From NCBI RefSeq assembly GCF_001553955.1, contig NZ_CP014234.1:1178001-1242000 (forward strand): 64,000 nucleotides of DNA. Reading direction: 5' to 3'. Positions 39,552 through 47,035 of the stretch are shown here, piece by piece. A program made the translations under genes and the position numbers. The notes below the pieces were generated by a model. The model saw nothing but the letters and a program-made list of their open reading frames with translations. It ran no database searches and was not told the origin of the DNA. The stretch comes from Moraxella osloensis. Its GTDB lineage: Bacteria > Pseudomonadota > Gammaproteobacteria > Pseudomonadales > Moraxellaceae. Every line of letters begins with the position of its first letter. The first letter of the stretch is position 1.

Positions 39552-39917
39552 ATGTACGAATTCGTATTCCAAGATATCAAAACCCATATCGTTAGCTTCA
39601 CAGGCTTAGAGCGAGATGCCCTACATATCTATGTCGGCATTGGGGTATTTCTTATCACAAGTCTACTTTTTAAAAATCACCGCTACCGTTGGCTTATCGC
39701 CTTATTTGTAGTGATTGCTGCTGCCAGCATGGGTGAAGTGCTAGACAGACATGACCAGCTTATAATCAGCAAGCACTGGTACTGGCAAGGCAGTGTGCAT
39801 GATATAGTAAACACCTGCTTTTTCCCGACCCTTTTTACCTTGATACTCACCTTTACCCATTTTTTTGAGCGAAACTTTGAGCGAAACATCGCCCAAGTTC
39901 ATGGTTCAAAACGTTAA
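39552..39917 (+). CDS. Small membrane protein of unknown function
   Basis: A 121-residue protein with three hydrophobic segments (about residues 24-42, 47-62 and 85-102) and charged ends. The pattern of EVLDRHDQ and KHWYWQGSVHDIVNT between helices 2 and 3 recalls small VanZ-like or DUF-type membrane proteins, but I cannot assign a family. It lies between the RelA/SpoT-domain gene and dapC. Confidence 0.6.
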   Translation: MYEFVFQDIKTHIVSFTGLERDALHIYVGIGVFLITSLLFKNHRYRWLIALFVVIAAASMGEVLDRHDQLIISKHWYWQGSVHDIVNTCFFPTLFTLILTFTHFFERNFERNIAQVHGSKR

Positions 39918-39994
39918 TTGGGTATCAACTTTTAGCAAACTTTTGGTTCAATATTGGCAAACTCAGCGATTCGGGGTAAAGTAACCTCATTTTT

Positions 39995-40078
39995 CACAGT
40001 ATTTTTAACACCCCAGTATTTTTAAAATCAGAGTGTTTTTAAAATCCCGGTACTTTTAAAATCACAGTATTTTAAAAT
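39995..40078. repeat. 17-bp degenerate tandem repeat upstream of dapC
   Basis: Five units of 16-18 bp (39995-40010, 40011-40028, 40029-40045, 40046-40062, 40063-40078) share the core cagtatttttaaaat. They end 16 bp before the dapC ATG, where promoter or leader elements should be. Confidence 0.85.
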
Positions 40079-40094
40079 TAGTTCTCTCGCATAT

Positions 40095-41321
40095 ATGGAC
40101 AGCCAACCCCTTATGAATCCGCAATTACAACTTTTGCATCCTTATCCGTTTGCCAAGATGGCAACCTTGCTACAAGGCATCACGCCAAACCCAGACTATG
40201 CCCCAATTAAACTGGGTATCGGTGAGCCGCAGCACACGCCGCCACAGTTTGTGTTAGACGTCATCAAAGACAATTTGGCTAAAATCCAAAATTACCCCAC
40301 CACCAACGGTTTGCCCGAGCTGCGCCAAGCGATTGCCGATTGGGTACAGCGCCGTTTTCAGGTCAAACAATTAAATGCCGACACCCAAGTGTTACCTGTG
40401 ATGGGTACACGTGAGGCGCTATTTAGTTTTGTGCAAGCGGTGTTTGACCGTGAGGATAGCAAACGACCTTACGTGGTGATGCCCAATCCGTTTTATCAGA
40501 TTTATGAAGGTGCTACGCTGCTCGCTGGTGGACAGCCGTATTTTGTCAATTGTACCGCCGACAATAACTTTGTCGGTGACTATGACAGTGTGCCAAGCGA
40601 GGTTTGGGAAAAGACTCAACTGGTGTTTGTATGTAGTCCAAACAACCCAACTGGCTCAGTGATGGATATGGCGCAGTGGCAACGTCTGGTTGAGCTATCG
40701 GATAAATACGGCTTTATCCTAGCCAGTGATGAGTGCTACAGTGAGCTATATTTTGAGGCGCCGCCAATTGGACTACTTGACGTCTGCGCCAAACTCGGAC
40801 GCGATGATTTTGCCAATTGCGTGGTGTTTCATTCGCTGTCAAAACGCTCCAATCTACCTGGCATGCGTTCAGGATTTGTGGCAGGTGATGCCAAGCTACT
40901 AGCGCCGTATGCCCAGTACCGCACTTACCAAGGCTGCGCGATGCCGATTCATCATCAGCTGGCTTCGATTACCGCGTGGCAAGATGAAGCCCATGTGGCA
41001 GAAAACCGCAAACTATATCGCCAAAAGTTTGATTTGTGGATAGACAAGCTGTCAGACAAATTACCGCTACGCCGTCCTGATGCCGGTTTTTATTTTTGGT
41101 TACCGGTACAAGATGATGAGCAGTTTGTCAAAGTGATTTATGAACAGCTAAATATCCATGCACTTGCAGGGCGTTACCTATCTCGTGATACGCCCCCATA
41201 CCAAAACAACAGCGGCAACGCTGGCAAAAACCATGTGCGCATGGCATTGGTTGCAGATATCGCACAAAGCAGCGAGGCGATTGACCGACTGCTGAGCTTA
41301 GACTTATCAAATTTGGTGTAA
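40095..41321 (+). CDS. dapC: Succinyldiaminopimelate transaminase
   Basis: DapC makes N-succinyl-LL-diaminopimelate in the lysine and peptidoglycan pathway. The 408-residue PLP-dependent class I/II aminotransferase has CSPNNPTGSVMD, ASDECYSELYF and the PLP lysine in FHSLSKRSNLPGMRSGF, a motif typical of DapC. The start is ATG 40095 or ATG 40113; neither has a clear ribosome-binding site. The upstream region is occupied by a tandem repeat. Confidence 0.9.
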   Translation: MDSQPLMNPQLQLLHPYPFAKMATLLQGITPNPDYAPIKLGIGEPQHTPPQFVLDVIKDNLAKIQNYPTTNGLPELRQAIADWVQRRFQVKQLNADTQVLPVMGTREALFSFVQAVFDREDSKRPYVVMPNPFYQIYEGATLLAGGQPYFVNCTADNNFVGDYDSVPSEVWEKTQLVFVCSPNNPTGSVMDMAQWQRLVELSDKYGFILASDECYSELYFEAPPIGLLDVCAKLGRDDFANCVVFHSLSKRSNLPGMRSGFVAGDAKLLAPYAQYRTYQGCAMPIHHQLASITAWQDEAHVAENRKLYRQKFDLWIDKLSDKLPLRRPDAGFYFWLPVQDDEQFVKVIYEQLNIHALAGRYLSRDTPPYQNNSGNAGKNHVRMALVADIAQSSEAIDRLLSLDLSNLV

Positions 41322-41330
41322 TTTTCCACA

Positions 41331-41365
41331 AAAAAAGTGAGGGCTAGCTACCATCACTTTTTTTG
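41331..41365. terminator. Bidirectional terminator, dapC / patatin
   Basis: The arms aaaaaaagtga and tcacttttttt lie between the two convergent genes. Confidence 0.85.
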
Positions 41366-41398
41366 ACTTTTCTGTAAAGATTCAATGTGCAACGACGG

Positions 41399-42826
41399 CT
41401 AGTCTTCAAGATTTTTTAGCAGGGTACTCACCTGTGCCAATTTCTTGCGTTTTTGGTGGATATCATGGGTGACAAAGATATCATCGGTTTTTGGCAGCAT
41501 AAACCAATCTGGGTGGCGAAAAGTGTTCTCAATATCTTGTAAGCCACTTTCCCAGTGCTCTCGCATGGTCGAGGCGCTAAACTCATAGTCTTTATAGCCA
41601 CGCTCATAAGTCTTTTTGTGATAAATCAGATGAATCACGTTTTTGACACCGACTTCTGTCATTTCGCGGGCTTTATTGACGCACAGTTCTTCAACTTTAT
41701 CAACTTTAGCCTCGTTATCGATGATTTCGAGTAACTCTTTGATAAGGCGCGTATAACGCAGCTTTTGCGCCATAAAGTCAGTAACCATGCGGGTTTTGCT
41801 AGAGTATTGAATGTCTTTGATGCGCTCGTCAATTTCCATCATATTCTCTGGCACCGTGCCCTTGGCATTCCACAAATCCACTTGGAAAATCAATTGCTTG
41901 AGGTGCTCTTCATGGCTTAAGATTTCATTGAGCGGCGTGTTGGACACCAAGCCGCCATCCCAATAATACTCCCCATCAATCTCAACCGCTGGAAAACCTG
42001 GCGGCAATGCGCCCGATGCGATAAAGTGATCGTAGTGCAGTTCTTCATTTTCATTGCTAAAAATGGCAAAGTTACCGTTTCGCACATTGACCGCAGACAC
42101 CGACACTTTCATCCGATTGACGTCATTGACCAGTTTTAAGTCACAATAACGCTCAAGGGTCTCGCGCAGCTTGTCGGTGGTGTAATAGCTTAAGTGATTG
42201 GGGGTGGTGTCATACGGCACAAAATAACGCGGTTTAAAAAAACCACGCTGTCCTTCAATCATGGTTTGCCAAGCCTCAGTGGTAGATTCCATCACCCGCA
42301 GCTGCTGCTTTAAAAAGCCATTTTCAAATATCCATGGCATAAAATGGCTTACCATGTCAATTTTGCTGAGTTTATCTAGCTCATTGGCTGTTTGACGGTA
42401 GATGTTCATCCCTGCAGGGGTGTAGTTACGATGGGTGATGGTGTTCCAAAACCCTTGCAGCGCCGCCAAGCGGTTCTCTGGACGGTTACCTGCGATGATG
42501 GCGGTATTGAGCGCGCCGATTGAAATACCTGAGATACGGTCAATTTTGATGCCTTGTTTATGCAGTCCTTCATAAATCCCTGCTTGATAGGCACCAAGCG
42601 CACCGCCACCTTGGAGCAGCAACGACACGCTATCGTATTGTTTGACCAATTCTTTGAGCGGTGGTGTGCCTTGTGGGGTGAGTTGATTGGGGTTAGGGTT
42701 TGGTGGCTCTATCGCCTTGAGCGGTGATAAATTATCAGGTGATGGCTTAATATCAGGTGATGGCTTGGGTGGTTGCGAAGGTGTGGGGATGGTTTTTCTA
42801 GTTGACATAATAATCTTATCATCCAT
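41399..42826 (-). CDS. Patatin-like phospholipase
   Basis: A 475-residue predicted lipid acyl hydrolase. The patatin domain (about residues 65-300) has the oxyanion loop QGGGALGAYQ, the serine nucleophile in GISIGALN and the catalytic aspartate in DGGLVSNTP. A C-terminal DUF3734-like region follows. The N-terminal 60 residues are Pro/Ser-rich, with a short repeated unit (KPSPD). No signal peptide is apparent. Such proteins are common in Pseudomonas and Acinetobacter; the substrate is unknown. The start may be the second ATG (42808). Confidence 0.88.
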   Translation of the reverse strand: MDDKIIMSTRKTIPTPSQPPKPSPDIKPSPDNLSPLKAIEPPNPNPNQLTPQGTPPLKELVKQYDSVSLLLQGGGALGAYQAGIYEGLHKQGIKIDRISGISIGALNTAIIAGNRPENRLAALQGFWNTITHRNYTPAGMNIYRQTANELDKLSKIDMVSHFMPWIFENGFLKQQLRVMESTTEAWQTMIEGQRGFFKPRYFVPYDTTPNHLSYYTTDKLRETLERYCDLKLVNDVNRMKVSVSAVNVRNGNFAIFSNENEELHYDHFIASGALPPGFPAVEIDGEYYWDGGLVSNTPLNEILSHEEHLKQLIFQVDLWNAKGTVPENMMEIDERIKDIQYSSKTRMVTDFMAQKLRYTRLIKELLEIIDNEAKVDKVEELCVNKAREMTEVGVKNVIHLIYHKKTYERGYKDYEFSASTMREHWESGLQDIENTFRHPDWFMLPKTDDIFVTHDIHQKRKKLAQVSTLLKNLED

Positions 42827-42905
42827 AAGTATAGTGGTTTTTATCTAGTATAGAATATATATCACTCAAGTATTGTAGCAAGATTTTATAGCGACAAAAT
42901 GATAT

Positions 42906-43241
42906 ATGCGTGACTTTTTTGAGGGTTTTGTCATTCATTAACCTTTGCTTAAACATAAATTGAATCAAGGTGAATACGCGCAATTTTTAAAAAAACTCAA
43001 TGCTATATTAAAAAAAGCAGCGGTGCCGTCATTGGGGTATTTGGGGCATGGAAATTTGAAGCCTAGCTATTTAGAGCGTATGCACCACGCCCGTATTTTT
43101 TTGGCGAACAATTTGCCGTTTAAATGGACAGTTAATCGCCCAAATGCACGTATTTGGCAATCACTTGCTGATGGATGGGGAAATTACCCAGCGTCGCCCC
43201 TGCTTTACGGTCAGCAAAATAATGTTGCAGTGTTTCAATGA
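42906..43241 (+). pseudogene. Possible decayed ORF with an in-frame stop
   Basis: From ATG 42906 the frame reads MRDFFEGFVIH, then TAA at 42939-42941, then stays open to 43241. The stop could come from a CAA codon by one C-to-T change. The part before 43131 has protein-like composition (for example LGYLGHGNLKPSYLERMHHA), but the last third runs antisense into the Nudix gene. I recognise no family; it may also be chance. Confidence 0.3.
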
Positions 43242-43692
43242 CATTTTGGAATGCCAAGTCTTCCCAAGGAATGTCTTCTTCGGCAAACAGCGCGCATTCT
43301 AGGCTCTCGATGCCCACCCCAAATTTGCCATCTTTGAGCGAGCCGATAAACATCACATGAATCTGTCCGATATCGGGTATGTCGTATAGACAATATAGCT
43401 CTAATCCACTGCCGATGGCTTCAGCTTCTTCAAAGCACTCACGATTGCCGCCATCTTTCATAGTCTCACCAAGCTCCATAAAGCCTGCAGGCAGCGTCCA
43501 ATAACCGTGCCGCGGTTCAATCGCGCGGCGACAGAGCAAAACTTTATCCTCATGGATGAGTAAACAGCCATTGATGACTTTGGGATTTTCGTAATGGATG
43601 TAACCACAAGACGGACACACAATGCGCGGCAGACTGTCCATCGGCGGGATTTTGGTTTCGGCTAGATGACCGCATTGCAGGCAGTAAGGCAT
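43132..43692 (-). CDS. Nudix hydrolase with NudC-like zinc ribbon
   Basis: A 186-residue protein. Cysteines 4, 7, 26 and 29 form a zinc ribbon. A Nudix domain follows with GFMELGETMKDGGNRE then CFEE, which fits the Gx5Ex7REUxEE core; the next expected glycine is replaced by glutamate (EEAEA). It is probably a nucleoside-diphosphate-derivative hydrolase of the NudC/ADP-ribose type, but it lacks the NADH-specific SQPWPFPxS motif of NudC. Confidence 0.85.
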   Translation of the reverse strand: MPYCLQCGHLAETKIPPMDSLPRIVCPSCGYIHYENPKVINGCLLIHEDKVLLCRRAIEPRHGYWTLPAGFMELGETMKDGGNRECFEEAEAIGSGLELYCLYDIPDIGQIHVMFIGSLKDGKFGVGIESLECALFAEEDIPWEDLAFQNVIETLQHYFADRKAGATLGNFPIHQQVIAKYVHLGD

Positions 43693-43797
43693 GGTATTTT
43701 CCTATTATTTTTATGTTTTGTGAGGTGAAAGTCGTTTTAAGTATGGTAGCATTGATTGCAGGTTTTTACATGACAAAAATAATTTGAGCAGCCGATT

Positions 43798-44457
43798 ATG
43801 AAAAAGTTTAGCTTAGTGCTTAGCTGGGTATTAAGTTTGGGATTATTAGCAGGTTGTAACGCGCTGCATACCCAGTCTAATATGCAAAAACCTGTCTCAT
43901 CTATGACAGCTTTACCGCTTGATAGTGATAAAGACGGTGTGGATGATAAAAACGACCAATGTATGAATACACCCCTAAACGTGATAGTTGATAGTGTTGG
44001 TTGTCCTTTAGAATACAATTTGCCAAGTGAAAGCATGTTTGAATTTCGAGTTTTTTTTGATAAAAACTCTGCCGCAATAAAACCTATGTATTTACAAGAA
44101 TTGCACCAGGTGGTGAAAAATAGGCTTAAAAGTCGAAGTGATGTTACAGCTGTCATCATTGCTGGCACTTCTTCTGACGAAGGTGACTTTAAAGCCGAAA
44201 AAATGCAGCTATCCAAACAACGTGCGTTACAATTAAAAAATACGTTTATTCAACTCATGGGTACTGACCCAAATAATACCATCGCAATCGGTTGCGGTGA
44301 CTATAACGCCATTGCTAATGAGCATAGTGAAAATGGCAGTGCATTAAATCGTCGAATCTATATGCAGTTTGGTAGTGATATCGACAATAGACAATTAGTT
44401 TTAGATAAATTCGGTCAACTCAAAGCGCCGTATAAACATTGCGAAATTGCCCATTAA
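43798..44457 (+). CDS. OmpA-family lipoprotein
   Basis: A 219-residue protein with a lipobox LLAGC (cysteine 20), a thrombospondin type 3-like calcium-binding segment (DSDKDGVDDKNDQC) and a C-terminal OmpA-like domain. That domain begins FEFRVFFDKNSAAIKP and ends ALNRRIYMQF, the peptidoglycan-binding fold. It probably links the outer membrane to the cell wall. The canonical motif NxxLsxxRA appears as KMQLSKQRALQLK. Its end lies 20 bp before the nudL start. Confidence 0.85.
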   Translation: MKKFSLVLSWVLSLGLLAGCNALHTQSNMQKPVSSMTALPLDSDKDGVDDKNDQCMNTPLNVIVDSVGCPLEYNLPSESMFEFRVFFDKNSAAIKPMYLQELHQVVKNRLKSRSDVTAVIIAGTSSDEGDFKAEKMQLSKQRALQLKNTFIQLMGTDPNNTIAIGCGDYNAIANEHSENGSALNRRIYMQFGSDIDNRQLVLDKFGQLKAPYKHCEIAH

Positions 44458-44477
44458 ATTTTGATGAATTAAAAAAT

Positions 44478-45077
44478 ATGTCCACAACAAGATTTCAAAG
44501 TCCTTTACTGAACCAACTGGCAGAGCGGATCGCAAAACTGCCATTCGACCCCACGCCGCAGCCGTATTCGGTACTCATCGCCATTACCAATGAAGCTGAG
44601 CCAAAAGTTTTGTACTCGTTGCGCGCTTCGGATATGCGAGAACATGCCGGCGAAGTATCATTTGCAGGTGGCAGACGCGAAGACACAGACGATAGCAACC
44701 AAGCTACCGCGTTACGAGAAACGCATGAGGAAACCGGTATTCATCCCAGTCAAGTGACTGTGTTGGGCGAATTACCCCTACAATTTGCCAAAAGCGGTAG
44801 ACCTGTCAAGCCGATTGTGGGGGTGATACCACCCAGCGTTAACCTTGTGCCAGAGATGTGCGAAATTGCAAGGCTATTTTGGGCGGATTTAGCCACGCTT
44901 ATTCGCCAGCCGACTATCGATTATGCGTATGATTTGGGTCGCCAAGTGATGGTATCACCCAGCTTTATCATTGATGGCGAGACCGTGTGGGGCTTGACTG
45001 GGCGCATCACCGCAAGCCTACTAGAAATGGGATTCGACCGCCAGATTGATTGGTATTTTAATGTTCACGATAAATAG
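44478..45077 (+). CDS. nudL: CoA pyrophosphatase-type Nudix hydrolase (NudL)
   Basis: NudL-type enzymes hydrolyse CoA and related pyrophosphates. The protein of about 199 residues has the UPF0035 signature (LRASDMREHAGEVSFAGGR) running into the Nudix box (ETHEETGI). I chose ATG 44478; an in-frame TTG at 44439 overlaps the upstream gene. It is probably co-transcribed with the OmpA-like lipoprotein. Confidence 0.87.
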   Translation: MSTTRFQSPLLNQLAERIAKLPFDPTPQPYSVLIAITNEAEPKVLYSLRASDMREHAGEVSFAGGRREDTDDSNQATALRETHEETGIHPSQVTVLGELPLQFAKSGRPVKPIVGVIPPSVNLVPEMCEIARLFWADLATLIRQPTIDYAYDLGRQVMVSPSFIIDGETVWGLTGRITASLLEMGFDRQIDWYFNVHDK

Positions 45078-45096
45078 CCAATCAACCACAAACCAA

Positions 45097-45219
45097 TCAC
45101 TGCAGCGCTGTCCACGCTAGCATTTCATCCAGCACAGCTTTGGCATTGCTATTATTTTTGACATTGTCGGCATTAATCATCCCAACCACTGCATACCATA
45201 AAAATCCACTGGATTTCAT
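45097..45219 (-). CDS. Possible small protein or gene remnant
   Basis: A 40-codon frame starting ATG 45219, ending TGA. It reads MKSSGFLWYAVVGMIN followed by an Asp/Asn/Lys stretch and LDEMLAWTALQ. The same frame is open upstream to a TAG at 45280, so it could be the end of a longer gene now lost. The composition looks protein-like, but there is no clear ribosome-binding site and I recognise no family. Confidence 0.3.
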   Translation of the reverse strand: MKSSGFLWYAVVGMINADNVKNNSNAKAVLDEMLAWTALQ

Positions 45220-45392
45220 AGCAAATCGGCTAAAATTAAGCCATTTAGACAAACTGCCGTAGCCTTCTGTTGCAATTCTCTACATTTCGATTTTTAGATA
45301 TTTGCTAAACTGTCGCCTAATTGCCACATTGCAGTCACTGCTATTGCCGTTTTGGGTTTTAGTTGAGGATTCTAACCCCATTGATTTGGGTG

Positions 45393-45488
45393 AAAAGTTA
45401 TTTAAATTAAAATCATTTAGATTAAAATCATTTAGGTTAACAAGTTATTTGGATTAAAATCATTTAGGTTAACAAGCTATTTAGGTTA
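45393..45488. repeat. 15-17-bp degenerate tandem repeat upstream of a lipoprotein gene
   Basis: Six units share aaatcatttag(g/a)tta or acaagttatttggatta: 45393-45409, 45410-45424, 45425-45439, 45440-45456, 45457-45471 and 45472-45488. They alternate between two unit types and end 10 bp before the lipoprotein ATG. Confidence 0.9.
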
Positions 45489-45498
45489 AAAAAACTCT

Positions 45499-46257
45499 AT
45501 GTTAAACAAATCTACCGCCACCTCTGCTATGACCATAGGCGCTATGAGTCTTGTGTTAGCGTTATCTGCATGCTCAAAAAAAGATGACAAAGCCGCAACC
45601 ACCACCGCTTCTGCAACGACGACCACTACCACGTCAACCTCTACAACTACTGCACCTGTGGCAGCTTCCCAAGCCACCTCTAGCGCGCCTGCTAGTGTGG
45701 CTGTCACCACCACAGATTCGTCAACCACGACAACTGTCATCACGCCAGCGACTGCAGAAAAAACCGCCAACGTTAGCAGCGCCCCTACAGTTGCCGCCAA
45801 TAATGCCGCGGCTGCGACACCCAATCTCGCCCTAAAAGCGGATTTGACACAGTTATTTAAAACCTTAAACGAGCTTGACCGCACTACTCAAGCCAAACAA
45901 GCAGAAATGGCAAAAAAAATGCAAAACGCCAAAACGCCTGCTGACCAACAAGCTTTCTTTAAAGAAGTGGTGGCGCAGTTAGATTTGCAAAAAGCCACGC
46001 TCAACAAATTAAAATTTAATGACCCCCGTGTCGCACAAACCCGCGATAAAATGGTTGAAAGTATTACCCATAGCCGTGCCGGTACAGCGGCTTTAATCAA
46101 AAAACCAACAGCAACCCCAGAGACCAACCCAGAAATTGCTAAGTCAATGGAAAAAGCGCAAAAATCCGCGGAAGAAGCCCGTGCTATGTTGATGCAATTA
46201 ACTGAGGAAGCAGGCATCAAGCCAAAAGGCGCAGACGCCGCTCCCAGTAAAAAATAA
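45499..46257 (+). CDS. Lipoprotein with Thr/Ala-rich linker, unknown function
   Basis: A 252-residue predicted lipoprotein. The lipobox is LSAC (cysteine 25), followed by Ser-Lys-Lys-Asp-Asp and a Thr/Ser/Ala low-complexity stretch to about residue 110. A helical, Lys/Ala/Gln-rich domain (about residues 115-235, for example LFKTLNELDRTTQAKQAEMAKKM) ends the protein. No family recognised. Its promoter region is taken up by a six-unit tandem repeat, and a terminator follows. Its N-terminal half resembles the lipoproteins at 8379 and 28893. Confidence 0.8.
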   Translation: MLNKSTATSAMTIGAMSLVLALSACSKKDDKAATTTASATTTTTTSTSTTTAPVAASQATSSAPASVAVTTTDSSTTTTVITPATAEKTANVSSAPTVAANNAAAATPNLALKADLTQLFKTLNELDRTTQAKQAEMAKKMQNAKTPADQQAFFKEVVAQLDLQKATLNKLKFNDPRVAQTRDKMVESITHSRAGTAALIKKPTATPETNPEIAKSMEKAQKSAEEARAMLMQLTEEAGIKPKGADAAPSKK

Positions 46258-46271
46258 CGTCATCTTTAAAT

Positions 46272-46299
46272 AAAAAACTCTCATGATGAGAGTTTTTTT
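46272..46299. terminator. Bidirectional terminator
   Basis: The arms aaaaaactctcat and atgagagtttttt lie between convergent genes. Confidence 0.9.
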
Positions 46300-46320
46300 A
46301 TGTATGCTTGCATAAGCCTG

Positions 46321-46968
46321 CTATGACTTCATCAGGTGGGTAAACAACATGGCAGTCATGATGGCATCATTCAAGGCATTATGGGCAGGTAATCGCGGGA
46401 TTTGGTATTCTTCTAGCAGTTGATTGAGGTGTGGTAACTGCCCAACTTGGCTGGGGTCATGTCGATGCTGATTTTGTTGATACAAACGACTGACATCGAC
46501 AAGTTTATTAGCCAGTTCCACCCCCAAAAACGGCTTGGCAATGGCATTTAAAAACGCCATATCCATGTCCACACAGAACCCAATTATCGGACGGTTTTTA
46601 AGCATTGGCAATAATTGGGTAAGCATCTCGTCATATGATAAACCATTGTCGACATCTATCGGTCTTAATCCGTGAATCACAATGGTGTCATGGGTGGGCA
46701 TCACAGGCGGACGGCATACCAAGGACAGCGCGCTATCGGTATCAATCACAAACCCGTTGCTTTCCTTGCGCACCCCTACTGCGCCGACACTTAAAATATA
46801 ATCTTGTTTGGCATTAAGCCCGGTCATTTCTAGGTCTAGGCTCACCCACTCATGGGGGACTTTAGATAGCGGGGTATCAAACAGATAAGCGTACTCCGGC
46901 TTGCTGAGCCGCTGTTTTTGTCGCGCAAGTTTTTGACCGCCGAACAGATTTTTGATGCGATGAAACAT
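46321..46968 (-). CDS. DnaQ-like 3'-5' exonuclease
   Basis: A 215-residue DEDDh-family exonuclease. The three exonuclease motifs are SLDLEMTGL (Exo I, Asp and Glu), GFCVDMDMAFLN (Exo II) and HNALNDAIMTAM (Exo III with His). It resembles the stand-alone epsilon-like proteins encoded next to DUF294 signalling proteins rather than the polymerase III proofreading subunit. The upstream DUF294/CBS gene lies 52 bp away on the same strand and is probably co-transcribed. Nucleic-acid substrate unknown. Confidence 0.88.
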   Translation of the reverse strand: MFHRIKNLFGGQKLARQKQRLSKPEYAYLFDTPLSKVPHEWVSLDLEMTGLNAKQDYILSVGAVGVRKESNGFVIDTDSALSLVCRPPVMPTHDTIVIHGLRPIDVDNGLSYDEMLTQLLPMLKNRPIIGFCVDMDMAFLNAIAKPFLGVELANKLVDVSRLYQQNQHRHDPSQVGQLPHLNQLLEEYQIPRLPAHNALNDAIMTAMLFTHLMKS

Positions 46969-47001
46969 GGCTTTTCTCTAGGCAATTAACACTATCTATT
47001 T

Positions 47002-47035
47002 AGTTAAAAAATATCTTCAATTAAAAAATATCTAG
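47002..47035. repeat. 17-bp tandem repeat over the DUF294 gene stop
   Basis: Two units (47002-47018 and 47019-47035) match agttaaaaaatatcttc. They span the stop codon of the DUF294/CBS gene. Confidence 0.75.

Larger units (their letters stand above)
45078..45498. other. nudL / lipoprotein intergenic region
   Basis: A 420-bp spacer. Its first part holds a minus-strand open frame that may be a small gene or remnant (see 45097-45219), and its last 100 bp are a tandem repeat reaching the lipoprotein start. Confidence 0.6.

Noticed and set aside
42720-42770. CRISPR-like repeats near 42.7 kb
   Set aside because: Only two coding repeats of 18 bp in the patatin gene, with no spacers and no cas genes in the window.
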